Assembly (NCBI GenBank): GCA_006226595.1
Contig: SBGP01000110.1
Location: 1-64,000 of the forward strand
Reading direction: 5' to 3'
Length of the DNA stretch: 64,000 nt
From: Deltaproteobacteria bacterium
GTDB lineage: Bacteria > Myxococcota_A > UBA796 > GCA-2862545
Position 1 is the stretch's first letter. Each line of letters starts with the position of its first letter. Positions 34,336 through 45,330 of the stretch are shown here, in pieces. A program made the position numbers and the translations under genes. The notes beneath the pieces are model-generated. The model was not told the origin of the DNA and made no database searches. It was given only the letters and a program-made list of their open reading frames with translations.

Positions 34336-35674
34336 TTGTCCACGATCTCGATGCGCATCGCCGCGGCCATGCTCCCGGCGCTGATCCTGCTCCTCACGCT
34401 GTTTGGTGTTGCCACGGCCCTTCGCGAGGGCGAGGTGCTCGCCGCCGAGATGCAGCGGGATGCAGATGCGGTCGCCGCCGTGGCTGCCGCGCTGCTCGCG
34501 GACGAGTCCCTCGAGGGCGATGTCGGGGCACGCCTCGCCTCGCTGGACATCCCACGAGTCGACATCGCGATTCTGCCGTCGGACCCCGGGCTCCCCGAGA
34601 CCGATGCCGTGCGCGGCATCGCGCCCATCGCTGGTTCGGATGGCGCGGTGCGCGGCTATGTCGTCGTCACCGAGCCGCTCGCCGACCGCGATGCCTTCGT
34701 GAAGCGCGCGCTCGTCACCGACGCCCTCGGCGTGCTCGTGTCCACCGTGGTCGCGGGCGCCGTGGCCCTGGGCGTCGGCCGGACCCTGGTCCAGGCCCGC
34801 GTCCTGCGCATCATGGACCGCCTCGAGCAGGTGGCTCGCGATCGCTTCGATGGCGAGCCGCTGCAGCTCGGTGTGGACGAGCTCGGCCAGCTCGGCGACG
34901 CGGTCGAGTCGATGTCGCGCGAGCTCCAGAGCACCCGCGCCCGTGCGGAGGAAGAGCTCGCCGCCCGAAGGCGTGCCCAGCTGCACCTCCGTCGTGCGGA
35001 TCGACTGGCGCTCGTCGGCCGCACCGTGGCGGTGTTCGCGCACGAGGTCGGCAATCCGCTCGCGGTGATCGTGGGGCGGGCAGGACGCATCGCGCGTCGC
35101 CAGCCCGAGGCGGCTTCGGATGCGGGCATCGTGCTCGCTCAGGCCGAGCGCATCGAGACCTTTGTACGGCGCCTGCTCGACTACTCGCGCCACGACGACG
35201 CCTTCGAGCTCGTTCCCACGGCGATCACGCCCCTGGTCGGGGAAGCGGTCGCCCTTGTCGAGGAGCGCACCCGCAAGCGCGGCGTGCGCATTCGCCGTGC
35301 CCAGCCCGCAGCCGAAGTGTTCGCGGACGTCGACGCGCATGGCATGGTCCAGGTGATGACGAACCTCCTGGCCAACGCCATCGACGCGAGCCCCGACGGC
35401 GGCGAGGTTCGCGTGCGCGTCGCGGTGATCGGGGAAGAACCCGACGATCAACGCGTCGAGATCTCCGTGGAGGACGATGGCGAGGGCATTGCCGAGCCGA
35501 TCCGCAGCCGCGTGCTCGACCCGTTCTTCACCACCAAGTCCGCGGGGGAGGGCACGGGACTTGGCTTGTCCATCGTCGCGGAGATCATCAGTGACCACGG
35601 AGGACGCCTGGTTCTGGACGAGGCGCCGGCGGGAGGATGTCGCGCAGTGGTCCACCTGCCCGCGGGAGGTGCCC

Positions 35675-35682
<8 letters not shown>
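34336..35682 (+). CDS. sensor histidine kinase (partner of the NtrC-type regulator)
   Basis: 448 residues. I prefer the TTG at 34336, five bases after GGAGGA; an ATG at 34225 would add 37 residues whose codons (TTA, TCA, GTT) are foreign to the genome. Two membrane segments (about residues 6-26 and 132-152) flank a periplasmic domain of about 100 residues, probably the sensor. A HAMP helix pair follows, then H236 in AHEVGNPLAVI, the N box NLLANAIDAS, DDGEGI and GTGLGLSI. Intact ATP site. It overlaps the activator gene by 8 bases. Confidence 0.9.
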
Positions 35683-37024
<1,342 letters not shown>

Positions 37025-37027
<3 letters not shown>

Positions 37028-37082
37028 GTCGGAACGATACGCCCGACGCGAATTGAGTCGAAACGACACGTACACGACGCGA
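37025..37082 (+). promoter_or_regulatory. tandem direct repeats, candidate activator-binding (enhancer) sites
   Basis: TGAGTCGGAACGATACG (37025-37041) and TGAGTCGAAACGACACG (37054-37070) match at 15 of 17 positions, 29 bases apart. Each is followed by CGACGCGA, 2 or 4 bases later. They lie about 100-130 bases upstream of the -24 element, the usual place for NtrC-type binding sites. The first copy includes the activator's stop codon. Confidence 0.6.
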
Positions 37083-37167
37083 TCTTCGTGATTTCCGTGG
37101 CGGATGGTTCGGCGAGAAAGAGGGCTTCGAGCGAGTTCGTGCTTTTTCGGCACGTCCAGCCGCGTCC

Positions 37168-37184
37168 TGGCCCCCCAATTGCAT
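37168..37184 (+). promoter_or_regulatory. sigma-54 (-24/-12) promoter of the DIC operon
   Basis: TGGCCC, five bases, TTGCAT: GG at 37169 and GC at 37181 with exactly ten bases between. It matches the consensus TGGCAC-N5-TTGCA at 10 of 11 fixed positions. Transcription would start near 37194, 24 bases before the sulP ATG. The adjacent gene encodes a sigma-54 activator. Confidence 0.75.
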
Positions 37185-37217
37185 TTGTCGGATTCCAGAT
37201 TCTCCACTGGAGTCCGA

Positions 37218-38798
37218 ATGACCCACACCGATGCCCCGCCGCGCTCCATCACAGCCGATGCGGTCTCTGGTTTCCTCGTCTTCCTGATCGCCCTTCCGCT
37301 GTGCCTCGGCATCGCGATGGCGAGTGGTTTTCCGCCGGTCGCCGGCGTGCTCACCGCCATCGTCGGCGGTGTGGTGGTCACCTTCCTCGGTAGCGCCGAG
37401 CTGACCATCAAGGGCCCCGCCGCGGGCCTCATCGTCATCGCGCTCGGCGCCGTGACCGAGCTCGGCATGGGCGACCCCGCCCTCGGCTACAAGCGGGCCC
37501 TCGCGGTCGGCGTGGTCGCGGCGGTGCTCCAGATCGTCATCGCACTCACCCGCGCCGGCGTCATCGCCTCGGTGATGCCGCCCTCCGTGGTCCACGGCAT
37601 GCTCGCGGCCATCGGCGTGATCATCATCGCCAAGCAGACCCCGGTGATGCTCGGCGTCCAGGGCGCGCACGGCGAGCCCCTCGAGATGCTGATGGAGATC
37701 CCGCACTACATCGGCGAGGCCAACCCGGAGGTGCTGCTGGTCGGCATCATCTCGCTGGCGACGCTGGTGTTCCTCCCGCTCATTCCCGGGCTCAAGAAGG
37801 TGCCGGCGCCGATGGTCGCCCTCGGACTGACCATCCCGCTCGGCCTGGCGCTTCACTTCGGTGAGGCCCACACCTACGAGATGAACCACCACGTCTACGA
37901 GCTCGGGCCGAAGTTCCTGGTTCAGCTCCCCGGTAGCCTGCTCGATGCGGTCGCCTTCCCCGACTTCTCGGTGATCACCTCGCCCGCGTCGATCAAGTAC
38001 ATCATCATGTTCGCCCTCGTCGGCAGTGTGGAGAGCCTGCTCTCGGTCATCGCGGTCGACGCAATGGACCCGCAGAAGCGGGTGAGCGACCTGAACAAGG
38101 ACCTGCTCGCCACGGGCATCGGCAACCTGATCTGCGCGAGCATCGGCGGCCTGCCGATGATCTCCGAGATCGTCCGCTCCAAGGCGAACATCGACTCGGG
38201 CGCGCAGTCCAAGTACGCGAACTTCTTCCACGGCCTCGCGCTGCTGCTGTTCGTCGCGTTGCTCCCCGGTCTGCTCCAGCAGATCCCGCTTGCGGCCCTC
38301 GCCGCGATGCTCGTGTACACCGGCGCCCGCCTGGCCTCCCCCGGCGAGTTCCGCCACGCCTGGCACATCGGCGCCGACCAGCTCGCCGTGTTCCTCACCA
38401 CCTTCCTGGTGACGCTCGCGACCGACCTGCTCGTGGGTGTCGCCGCCGGCCTGGTCCTCAAGCTCGCCCTGCACGTGGCCCGCGGCGCCAGCCCCGTGGC
38501 CATGCTCAAGAGCCCGGTCGAGATCGCCCGCGAGGCCGAGCGCCTGCGCATCGTCGTCCACGGCCCCGCGGTGTTCACGAACCTGCTCTCGGTGCGTCGC
38601 GCCCTGCACGACGTCGATGAGTCGGTGACCGTGGTCGAGCTCGACGTGTCCGATGCGACCATCGTCGATCACACCTTCCTCGAGAAGGTGCACCTCGCCG
38701 CGGACGAGTGGCCGCACGCGAAGCTCGAGGTCGTCGGTCTCGACGCGCTCCAGCCGGCGTCGGACCACCCCTACGCGACCCGTCGGCGGGTGGCCTGA
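37218..38798 (+). CDS. SulP-family anion (probable bicarbonate) transporter
   Basis: 526 residues from ATG 37218, with GGAG six bases upstream. About eleven membrane segments cover residues 10-425, including the family signature around PPVAGVLTAIVGG and GSAELTIKGPAAGL. A STAS domain occupies about residues 440-520 (RLRIVVHGPAVFTNLLS..VVELDVSD). SulP members carry sulfate, chloride, dicarboxylates or bicarbonate; placement between a carbonic anhydrase, a sigma-54 promoter and DabA argues for bicarbonate. The stop overlaps dabA (TGATG). Confidence 0.9.
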   Translation: MTHTDAPPRSITADAVSGFLVFLIALPLCLGIAMASGFPPVAGVLTAIVGGVVVTFLGSAELTIKGPAAGLIVIALGAVTELGMGDPALGYKRALAVGVVAAVLQIVIALTRAGVIASVMPPSVVHGMLAAIGVIIIAKQTPVMLGVQGAHGEPLEMLMEIPHYIGEANPEVLLVGIISLATLVFLPLIPGLKKVPAPMVALGLTIPLGLALHFGEAHTYEMNHHVYELGPKFLVQLPGSLLDAVAFPDFSVITSPASIKYIIMFALVGSVESLLSVIAVDAMDPQKRVSDLNKDLLATGIGNLICASIGGLPMISEIVRSKANIDSGAQSKYANFFHGLALLLFVALLPGLLQQIPLAALAAMLVYTGARLASPGEFRHAWHIGADQLAVFLTTFLVTLATDLLVGVAAGLVLKLALHVARGASPVAMLKSPVEIAREAERLRIVVHGPAVFTNLLSVRRALHDVDESVTVVELDVSDATIVDHTFLEKVHLAADEWPHAKLEVVGLDALQPASDHPYATRRRVA

Positions 38799-41683
38799 TG
38801 TCTGCCCTCGAGAACACCAGCCCCAAGCTGGTGGCCCTCCAGCACGCGCTCGAGCACACGGGACACCTCGTCCCGGCGCAGAACCCGCTCGACCGCTTCG
38901 TGCACCACAACCCGCTGCACGCCTTCGAGCACCTGCCCTTCGACGAGGCGGTGGAGGAGGCGGCTCAGGTGTTCGGCACGGAGCCGTGGTGGCCGGAGGC
39001 GTCCTATCAGCAGGCCTTCGCCACCGGGCGCATTCGCGAGCGTGACCTGACCTGGGCCATCGAGCGCGCGGTGAAGCCCGGACCGGTGGCTGGCGTCGTC
39101 GAGCGCACCGATCTCGCCCGGGCTCGCCTGCGCTTCCCCATCGAGGGACTGCGCGGAGAAGCGGTGGACTGGCGGCTTACCGAGACCCCGGCCCTCCGCG
39201 AGGTGCGGCAAGACCTGCCGGGTGAGGTGCGTGCGTGCCTCGTGGCGGAGGCCGGCGGTGACGCGGCGCGCGCGATGCGTGCGCTCTGGGACGTGGCGGA
39301 GCGTCGGGCTCCCGGTCTCGCTCGCCACGTGGTGCCTCCCGCCAGCGGGGTCCGCGTGCGCGACCTGCTCGTCGATGCCGGCCGCGCCGATACCGATCGG
39401 CTCGTTCACCCGGTGCTCATCCGCTGGAGCGCGGGCTTCCTCGACCACGGTGTGTCCTACTGGCCGATGGCGCACCGCGACCAGCCGTTCGTGCAGGCCT
39501 TCGCCGCGCACTTCGCGGGTGGCGTGGACATCGGACGCCCGTGGCTGCGCACCGCGCGGCAGATCGCCCGCCGCGTGTCCACCGAGCACTGGACCGCGGA
39601 GGACCTGCTCCTCCACGTGCTCGAGGCCTTCGGGCACGAGGCCGCGGCCTGGGACGACGTGCTGCTTCGCTCGGCGCAGGCGCTGAGCGGCTGGGCGGGC
39701 ATGTTCCAGCGTCTCTCCGAGCGCCCGGACACGGCGCCCGAGCACCTCGGCATCCACACCACCCTCGCCGACTTCCTCGCGGTGCGGCTGCTCCTCGACC
39801 TGTCCGCCGCGGAGTACGAGCTCGGCGCGGGCAGCGGGACGTGCATGGCGCGTGCGAGCGCACTGAGCCGCAAGCAGGCTGCCAGCGAGGAGCCGGATCG
39901 GGCGTGGAGCCTGTTCCAGCTGGCGCAGATCCTCGGCCTCGGCGCGCACCGTCTCGGCGAGCTCTCCGATGCCCAGCTGCAGACCCTGTACGACGAGGCT
40001 CGCGCCCTCGACGACTGGACCCGTCGCCGGATCTGGCACGAGGCCTACGAGCAGCGCTTCCGCGTGGAGACGCTGGATGCGGTGGGCGTGCACACTCGCC
40101 GGGTGAGCGATCGCAAGGCTCCGGCCGTCCGCGTGCAGTGCGCCTTCTGCATCGATGACCGCGAAGAGTCGATGCGGCGCCTGCTCGAGGAGACGGCGCC
40201 GTGGGTCGGCACCTACGGAGTGGCCGGCAACTACGGCATCTCCATGTACTACAAGGGCGTCCAGCACGGTCATCCCGTGGCGCTGGGCCCCGCTGGTTTC
40301 GAGCCGCGCCACCTGGTGGTGGAGCAGGCGACGGGTGGGGCACCCTCCCAGACTCGCCTGTCCGCGCTTGCCCACCACCAGTTGGCCGTCTCCTCCCAGA
40401 CGCTGTTCCGCGGGGCGATGGTCGCGCTGGGTGGCGCGCTGTCGGCGGTGCCGCTGTCGATGCGGCTGCTCGCGCCGAAGCTGCACGCCGGGCTCATCCG
40501 TCGGCCGATGCCGACGGAGACCGAGCTCGTGTACGAGCGGGAAGGGGACGAGAAGGACGAGCACGGTCTGTACGTGGGCTTCTCGCTTGCCGAGCAGATC
40601 GACATCGTCATGGGCACGCTCGAGTTCATGTCGCTGCTCCGCGACTTCGCGCCGCTCGTGTGCTGCTTCGGCCACGGGTCGAGCTCGATGAACAACCCCC
40701 ACGAAGCGGCGCACGACTGCGGTGCTTGTGGTGGCGGTCGCGGCGGTCCGAACGCGCGCCTGTTCGCGCGCATGGCCAACGACCCGCGTGTGCGGGCCGG
40801 TCTGGCGGAGCGCGGTGTGCACATTCCCGACGAGACCTGGTTCGTGGGCGGGTACCACAACACCGCGGATGACGCGGTCGAGCTGTACGACCTGCACCGG
40901 GTGCCCGCGACCCATCAAGCGCTGCTCGCCGAGACCCGGACGGCGCTGGACGAGGCGCGCGCACTCGATGCCCTCGAGCGCTGCCGCAAGTTCGAGAACG
41001 TGCCGCTCGGCGTGACGGCCGCCGAGGCGCTCGAGCACGTGGAGAACCGCAACGAGGACCTGGCGCAGCCCCGCCCCGAGTACGGCCACTGCACGAACGC
41101 GATCTGCTTCGTCGGTCGCCGGGAGTGGAGCCGGGGTCTGTTCCTCGACCGCCGCGCGTTCCTGTGCTCCTACGACCCCGACGTCGATCCCGACGGCGAC
41201 ATCCTCGGGCGCCTGCTCGCGATGGCGGTGCCGGTCGGCGCCGGCATCAGCCTCGAGTACTGGTTCTCGGTGGTCGACCCGACCGGCTACGGCTGCGGGA
41301 CCAAGCTGCCGCACAACATCACGGGCATGGTCGGCGTCATGGACGGCCACCAGAGCGACCTTCGCACGGGCCTCCCTTGGCAGATGGTCGAGCTGCACGA
41401 GCCCGTCCGCCTGCTGTGCGTCGTCGAGGCCACCACCGAGCGCCTGCTCGAGATCGCGGGCAAGAACCCGGCGGTCGGTCGCCTCGTCACCGGCGGCTGG
41501 GTGCAGCTCGCCAGCCTCGACCCCCAGACCGGAGAGCTCCAGTTCTTCCAGGACGGCGGCTTTGTGCCGTGGCGTCCCGAGAACACGAGCCTCCCCCGCG
41601 TCCCAAGCTCTCAGGCGTGGTTCGCGGGCACCCGTGGCCTGCTTCCGCCGGCCACCATCGTCGATGACTCGGAGGTCGGATGA
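38798..41683 (+). CDS. dabA: DabA-type DUF2309 inorganic carbon transport subunit
   Basis: 961 residues, a large cytoplasmic DUF2309 protein with a beta-carbonic-anhydrase-like zinc site. The expected zinc ligands are C451 and D453 (FCIDDREES), H626 (FGHGSS) and C641 (AHDCGACGGG); the intervals 175 and 15 match those of characterised DabA. With a NuoL-like membrane partner it converts CO2 to bicarbonate coupled to an ion gradient. ATG overlaps the sulP stop, and its stop overlaps dabB (ATGA). Confidence 0.93.
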   Translation: MSALENTSPKLVALQHALEHTGHLVPAQNPLDRFVHHNPLHAFEHLPFDEAVEEAAQVFGTEPWWPEASYQQAFATGRIRERDLTWAIERAVKPGPVAGVVERTDLARARLRFPIEGLRGEAVDWRLTETPALREVRQDLPGEVRACLVAEAGGDAARAMRALWDVAERRAPGLARHVVPPASGVRVRDLLVDAGRADTDRLVHPVLIRWSAGFLDHGVSYWPMAHRDQPFVQAFAAHFAGGVDIGRPWLRTARQIARRVSTEHWTAEDLLLHVLEAFGHEAAAWDDVLLRSAQALSGWAGMFQRLSERPDTAPEHLGIHTTLADFLAVRLLLDLSAAEYELGAGSGTCMARASALSRKQAASEEPDRAWSLFQLAQILGLGAHRLGELSDAQLQTLYDEARALDDWTRRRIWHEAYEQRFRVETLDAVGVHTRRVSDRKAPAVRVQCAFCIDDREESMRRLLEETAPWVGTYGVAGNYGISMYYKGVQHGHPVALGPAGFEPRHLVVEQATGGAPSQTRLSALAHHQLAVSSQTLFRGAMVALGGALSAVPLSMRLLAPKLHAGLIRRPMPTETELVYEREGDEKDEHGLYVGFSLAEQIDIVMGTLEFMSLLRDFAPLVCCFGHGSSSMNNPHEAAHDCGACGGGRGGPNARLFARMANDPRVRAGLAERGVHIPDETWFVGGYHNTADDAVELYDLHRVPATHQALLAETRTALDEARALDALERCRKFENVPLGVTAAEALEHVENRNEDLAQPRPEYGHCTNAICFVGRREWSRGLFLDRRAFLCSYDPDVDPDGDILGRLLAMAVPVGAGISLEYWFSVVDPTGYGCGTKLPHNITGMVGVMDGHQSDLRTGLPWQMVELHEPVRLLCVVEATTERLLEIAGKNPAVGRLVTGGWVQLASLDPQTGELQFFQDGGFVPWRPENTSLPRVPSSQAWFAGTRGLLPPATIVDDSEVG

Positions 41684-43002
41684 ACCCCGACACCCTGCTC
41701 GGACTGCTCGGTCTGATCGCCCTGTTCATGCCGGTAGCCGCGTCGCTGGCTCTCGGACTTCCGTGGGTACTCGGCGCGCAGCTGTCCGAGGCCACCATTC
41801 GCCGCACCGTCGGCACCTCGTTCGGTGCGTCCTTCCTGGCTTGCCTCGCCATCGACGTGCTGCTGCTCCTCGATCCCGGCGCTGCGCACAGCGTGACCCT
41901 GGCGCACTGGATGGCCCTGCCGTCGTATGCCGTGGATGCGCGCGTGGTCTTCGACCTGCCGGCGGCGGTACTGATGACGCTCACCGCGCTGCTGTGCGGC
42001 CTCATCGGTGCATTCTCGGCGTCCTACCTGCATCAGGATCCCGGTTTCCGGCGCTTCTTCGTCCTCCTGCCGCTGTTCGCCTCCGGGATGATGGCGGTGG
42101 CCTGCGGCGAGACGCTGGACCTGATCTACGCGGGCTGGGAGGTCGTCGGCATCGCCTCGGCGCTGCTCATCGCGTACTTCCAGTACCGGGAAGCCCCGGT
42201 GCGCCACGGTCTGCGCGCGTTCGCGGTGTATCGCGTGTGCGACGTGGCCCTGCTCACCGCGGCGGTGCTCCTGCATCACCACGCGGGTGAGGCAAGCCTC
42301 GACGCGGCCACCGCGGGTCACCTCGGTGACAACGAGGCCCTGTGGGTCGCGCTGCTGCTGGTCATCGCCATCATGGGCAAGGCTGCGGCCTTCCCGTTCA
42401 CGGGCTGGTTGCCTCGTGCGATGGAGGGCCCGACGCCGTCGAGCGCCATCTTCTACGGCGCGCTCTCCGTGCACGCGGCACCGTTCCTGCTCATTCGCGC
42501 CTGGCCCCTGCTCGAGGACCAGCTGGTTGCGCGGGGCGCGCTCGCCGCCATCGCGTTGCTCACCGCCGCGCACGCGACGATGGTCGGCCGGGTCCAGACC
42601 GACGTGAAGTCGATGCTCGCCTACGCCAGCGTCACCCAGGTCGCCGTCATCCTCGTCGAGGTCTCGCTCGGGTTCACCACGCTCGCGCTGGTCCACATGA
42701 CGGGTCACGCGATCCTGCGTACCTGGCAGCTGCTGCGGGCCCCGTCGCTGCTGCACGACCACCACGAGCTGGTCAGCCGCCTCGGTGGTGGCCGTCCGCC
42801 GCGCGGCACCCTCTGGGAGCGTCTGCTTCCGGTGCCGGTGCAGCGCTTCGGCTACCGCGTCGCCATGGAGCGTTGGTTCGTGGACGACCTCGCCGCGAGC
42901 GCGCTGCTCGGCAAGCTGTGGAGCGCCTTCACGCTCCTCGACCGTATCGACCGCGCCTGGGTGGCACTGCTCTCCGGCAAGTCCTCCGAGGAGGCCGCAT
43001 GA
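41680..43002 (+). CDS. dabB: DabB-like NuoL/MrpA-type membrane subunit
   Basis: 440 residues, polytopic with about twelve membrane helices. It belongs to the proton-conducting NuoL/M/N family: IYAGWEVVGIASALLI and MGKAAAFPFTGWLPRAMEGPTPSSAIFYG match, with the membrane Lys K234. The second conserved Lys position is a His (GALSVHAAPFLL), as in DabB-type subunits. The C-terminus is soluble and short. Expected to be the membrane partner of DabA. Translationally coupled on both sides (ATGA overlaps). Confidence 0.9.
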   Translation: MNPDTLLGLLGLIALFMPVAASLALGLPWVLGAQLSEATIRRTVGTSFGASFLACLAIDVLLLLDPGAAHSVTLAHWMALPSYAVDARVVFDLPAAVLMTLTALLCGLIGAFSASYLHQDPGFRRFFVLLPLFASGMMAVACGETLDLIYAGWEVVGIASALLIAYFQYREAPVRHGLRAFAVYRVCDVALLTAAVLLHHHAGEASLDAATAGHLGDNEALWVALLLVIAIMGKAAAFPFTGWLPRAMEGPTPSSAIFYGALSVHAAPFLLIRAWPLLEDQLVARGALAAIALLTAAHATMVGRVQTDVKSMLAYASVTQVAVILVEVSLGFTTLALVHMTGHAILRTWQLLRAPSLLHDHHELVSRLGGGRPPRGTLWERLLPVPVQRFGYRVAMERWFVDDLAASALLGKLWSAFTLLDRIDRAWVALLSGKSSEEAA

Positions 43003-44273
43003 GTCTCGATGTTCGCGCCGCTGCCGCCGCACTGGTGGTGCTCGCCCTCGTCCTCGCCCGCTCCCGCAGCCATGCTCGCTCCCGCGGGCTGGTCGTCGGC
43101 GTGGGCCTCGTACTGCTCGGCATCGCCCTGGCCGTCGAAGGTGCGCCGGACTGGCTGATTCGCGTGGACCCCGTGTCCCAGCCGCGCCTCATCGCGTGCG
43201 GGGTCGGGCTCATGGCGGTGTTCGCGGTGCTGCCGCGGCGCTTCAGCTCGGCGGAGAACGTGGTCGGGCTCGTGTTCCTCGCCCTCGCACACATCGGCCT
43301 CGTGGTCGCCCCCGAGGGCCCGCCGGTGATGACCGCCTGGGCGCTGTCCTGCGTGCTCACGGCCCTCGCACTCCCGAAGGGTCCGGCGCGTCGCCTGGCG
43401 ATTCCGTACCTGACGCTCGCCGCGGGCGCGGGGGTCGCGGGGCTGGTGCTCGGTGGCACCGCAGGTCAGGCGCTGGTCGTGCTCGCCGTCGGCGTGCGCC
43501 TCGGCGTGTTCCCATTCCATTCCTGGGTCGTCGGTGCGCACGAGTTCGCTCCGATGGCGCTCGCGGTGGGCGTCACGGCGCCCATGGGTGCGATTGGCCT
43601 CGTCGCGCGCAGCCCGCTCGGCTTCGACGGCGAGATCGCGGTGCTCGCCATCGGCGGGCTCGCGGTGGCCGCGCTGATCACCGCGGGACTCGCGGTCGTC
43701 CAGACCGGACTCTCCCGCGCCGTCGGCTTCCTCACGGTGAGCATCGCGACCGTCGTCTTCCTGGGCGTGCTCGATGCGGACAGCATCGGCCACCTCGGCG
43801 GGCTCATGATGTGGAGCCTGACCAGCTTGTCGCTGCTCGGCATGGGTCTCGTCGCCGCGGCCCTCCAGTCGCGCATCGGCGACGTCGACCTGCGGGACTA
43901 CCGGGGTCTGCTGCATCGCACCCCGACCTTCGCGGCGCTGTTCCTGCTGTTCTCGATGGCGGCCGTCGGTGCGCCGGGTACCGCGGACTTCGCGAGCGAG
44001 GACCTCGTGCTGCACGGGGGCATCGGGCATCACCCCGTGCTTCTGCTGCTGTTCATCGCGGCCATCTCGGCACAGGCCTACGGGGCGCTGCACCTGTTCT
44101 TCCGCGTGTTCTTCGGGCCGCCGGAGGCGGGGTTCGTTCCGGACGCCCTCCGTCGCGAACGCACGGTGCTCCTCGCCATCGCCGCCGTGCTCGTCATCGC
44201 CGGCCTCGCGCCACAGCTGCTCCTCGACGGGTGGCTGCCGAACACCGACGCCGTCACCTCGCTGGTTCCCTGA
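42999..44273 (+). CDS. second NuoM/NuoL-like membrane subunit in the DIC operon
   Basis: 424 residues, about twelve membrane segments. The core VRLGVFPFHSWVVGAHEFAPMALAVGV is homologous to the NuoM/N helix-7 region. The usual lysine before FPFH is replaced by Arg, and the next conserved Lys by other residues, so proton coupling may differ. A late FLLFSMAAVGAPGTADF replaces the family GxPGTxGF motif. ATG overlaps the previous stop. Typical dab loci have only one NuoL-like subunit, so this extra one stands out. Confidence 0.85.
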   Translation: MSLDVRAAAAALVVLALVLARSRSHARSRGLVVGVGLVLLGIALAVEGAPDWLIRVDPVSQPRLIACGVGLMAVFAVLPRRFSSAENVVGLVFLALAHIGLVVAPEGPPVMTAWALSCVLTALALPKGPARRLAIPYLTLAAGAGVAGLVLGGTAGQALVVLAVGVRLGVFPFHSWVVGAHEFAPMALAVGVTAPMGAIGLVARSPLGFDGEIAVLAIGGLAVAALITAGLAVVQTGLSRAVGFLTVSIATVVFLGVLDADSIGHLGGLMMWSLTSLSLLGMGLVAAALQSRIGDVDLRDYRGLLHRTPTFAALFLLFSMAAVGAPGTADFASEDLVLHGGIGHHPVLLLLFIAAISAQAYGALHLFFRVFFGPPEAGFVPDALRRERTVLLAIAAVLVIAGLAPQLLLDGWLPNTDAVTSLVP

Positions 44274-44280
44274 GGCTCCC

Positions 44281-45216
44281 GTGCTCGCATTGCTGTTCGC
44301 CATCGCCTTCGCCGAGGAGCCTGCGATCACGCTCGATCCCGGCCTTCTCGTCGATCTGCGCGCCTTCGTCGCCGACCACAAGCAGGCGGGCCTGCAGCTG
44401 CAGCGCATCCGACCCGCCGCGCGCGGTCAGCTGCTCGACGGCCAGGTCCGCTACGTGGTGCAGGCCGAGCTCGCGGGCGAGGCGCCCTCCCTCCTCGACG
44501 CGGTCATACAGGTTCGGCCCATCGAGGGTCTCTCGGTGCAGGGCGGTCGCTTCCTCGTGCCATACAGCCGCTCCCAGCTCACACCGGTTCCGAAGCTGCA
44601 GTACCACGGGTTCTCGCCCTCGGCGGACGCCGAGCGGCACGGACGTGACGTCGGTGTCCAGGTCGCGTATGACCGCGGGCTCGCCGATGTGCGGGCGGGC
44701 GTGTTCCGCGCTGCGAGTGCGGGCGGCGGACATCCCCTCGTCGTGGGCCGCGCGGCCTTCGACCTGGTGGGCGAGGTTCCGCTGGACGAGGGCGACGTCG
44801 CCGTGCGCCCCGACGGCGAGGATGGCTTCTCGGTCGGCTTCGGCGCGCGCCTCGGCGGAGACCTGCGTCCGTCCGACCTCGCGCTGCTCGACAGCGTCGG
44901 CGGTGCCGTGGACCTCGCCACGCGCCTCGGTCCCACTCGCTGGCAGGCCGAGGGCTTCTTACGGCGCTGGGAAGATGGCGTGGTGCAGGGCGGCGGCTAC
45001 CTCCAGGGCTCGGTGTGTCCGGTGCCCAAGCTCGAGCTCGGCTCGCGCGTCGACCTGTGGCGGCAGGAGGGCGTGGACGCATGGACCGTGCAGGGGCTCG
45101 GCTCCTGGTACGCCCAGGGGCACCACGCGCGCCTCAGTCTGCAGGCTCAGACCGGGCGGGTGGGGGACGGCGAGCCGACCTACTCCGTGGCCCTTCAGCC
45201 GCAGGTGTGGATCTAG
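44281..45216 (+). CDS. OprP/OprO-like outer-membrane porin
   Basis: 311 residues from GTG 44281 (GAGG upstream). The signal is very short (MLALLFAIAFAEEP). The body resembles phosphate-selective porins: the N-terminal QLQRIRPAARGQLLDGQVRYVVQAEL, GLSVQGGRFLVPYSRSQLTP and alternating beta strands to the C-terminus, which ends in an aromatic/hydrophobic QVWI. Probably a 16-strand barrel cut down in length. As the last gene of the DIC operon, it is plausibly an anion pore for bicarbonate. Phosphate specificity cannot be excluded. Confidence 0.75.
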   Translation: MLALLFAIAFAEEPAITLDPGLLVDLRAFVADHKQAGLQLQRIRPAARGQLLDGQVRYVVQAELAGEAPSLLDAVIQVRPIEGLSVQGGRFLVPYSRSQLTPVPKLQYHGFSPSADAERHGRDVGVQVAYDRGLADVRAGVFRAASAGGGHPLVVGRAAFDLVGEVPLDEGDVAVRPDGEDGFSVGFGARLGGDLRPSDLALLDSVGGAVDLATRLGPTRWQAEGFLRRWEDGVVQGGGYLQGSVCPVPKLELGSRVDLWRQEGVDAWTVQGLGSWYAQGHHARLSLQAQTGRVGDGEPTYSVALQPQVWI

Positions 45217-45230
45217 TCGTCGAAGTGATC

Positions 45231-45248
45231 CGCGCCCCGCGAGGCGCG
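45231..45248 (+). terminator. hairpin after the DIC operon
   Basis: Six-base stem CGCGCC/GGCGCG with a six-base loop, 15 bases after the porin stop. No T-run follows. Confidence 0.4.
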
Positions 45249-45330
45249 CCGAAGCCGAGTTTCGAACCGCCGACGACCGTCGGAGGTGCGTGCAAAGGCG
45301 AGGGGAGATCTGGGTCGGCCCTCGCTTCGC

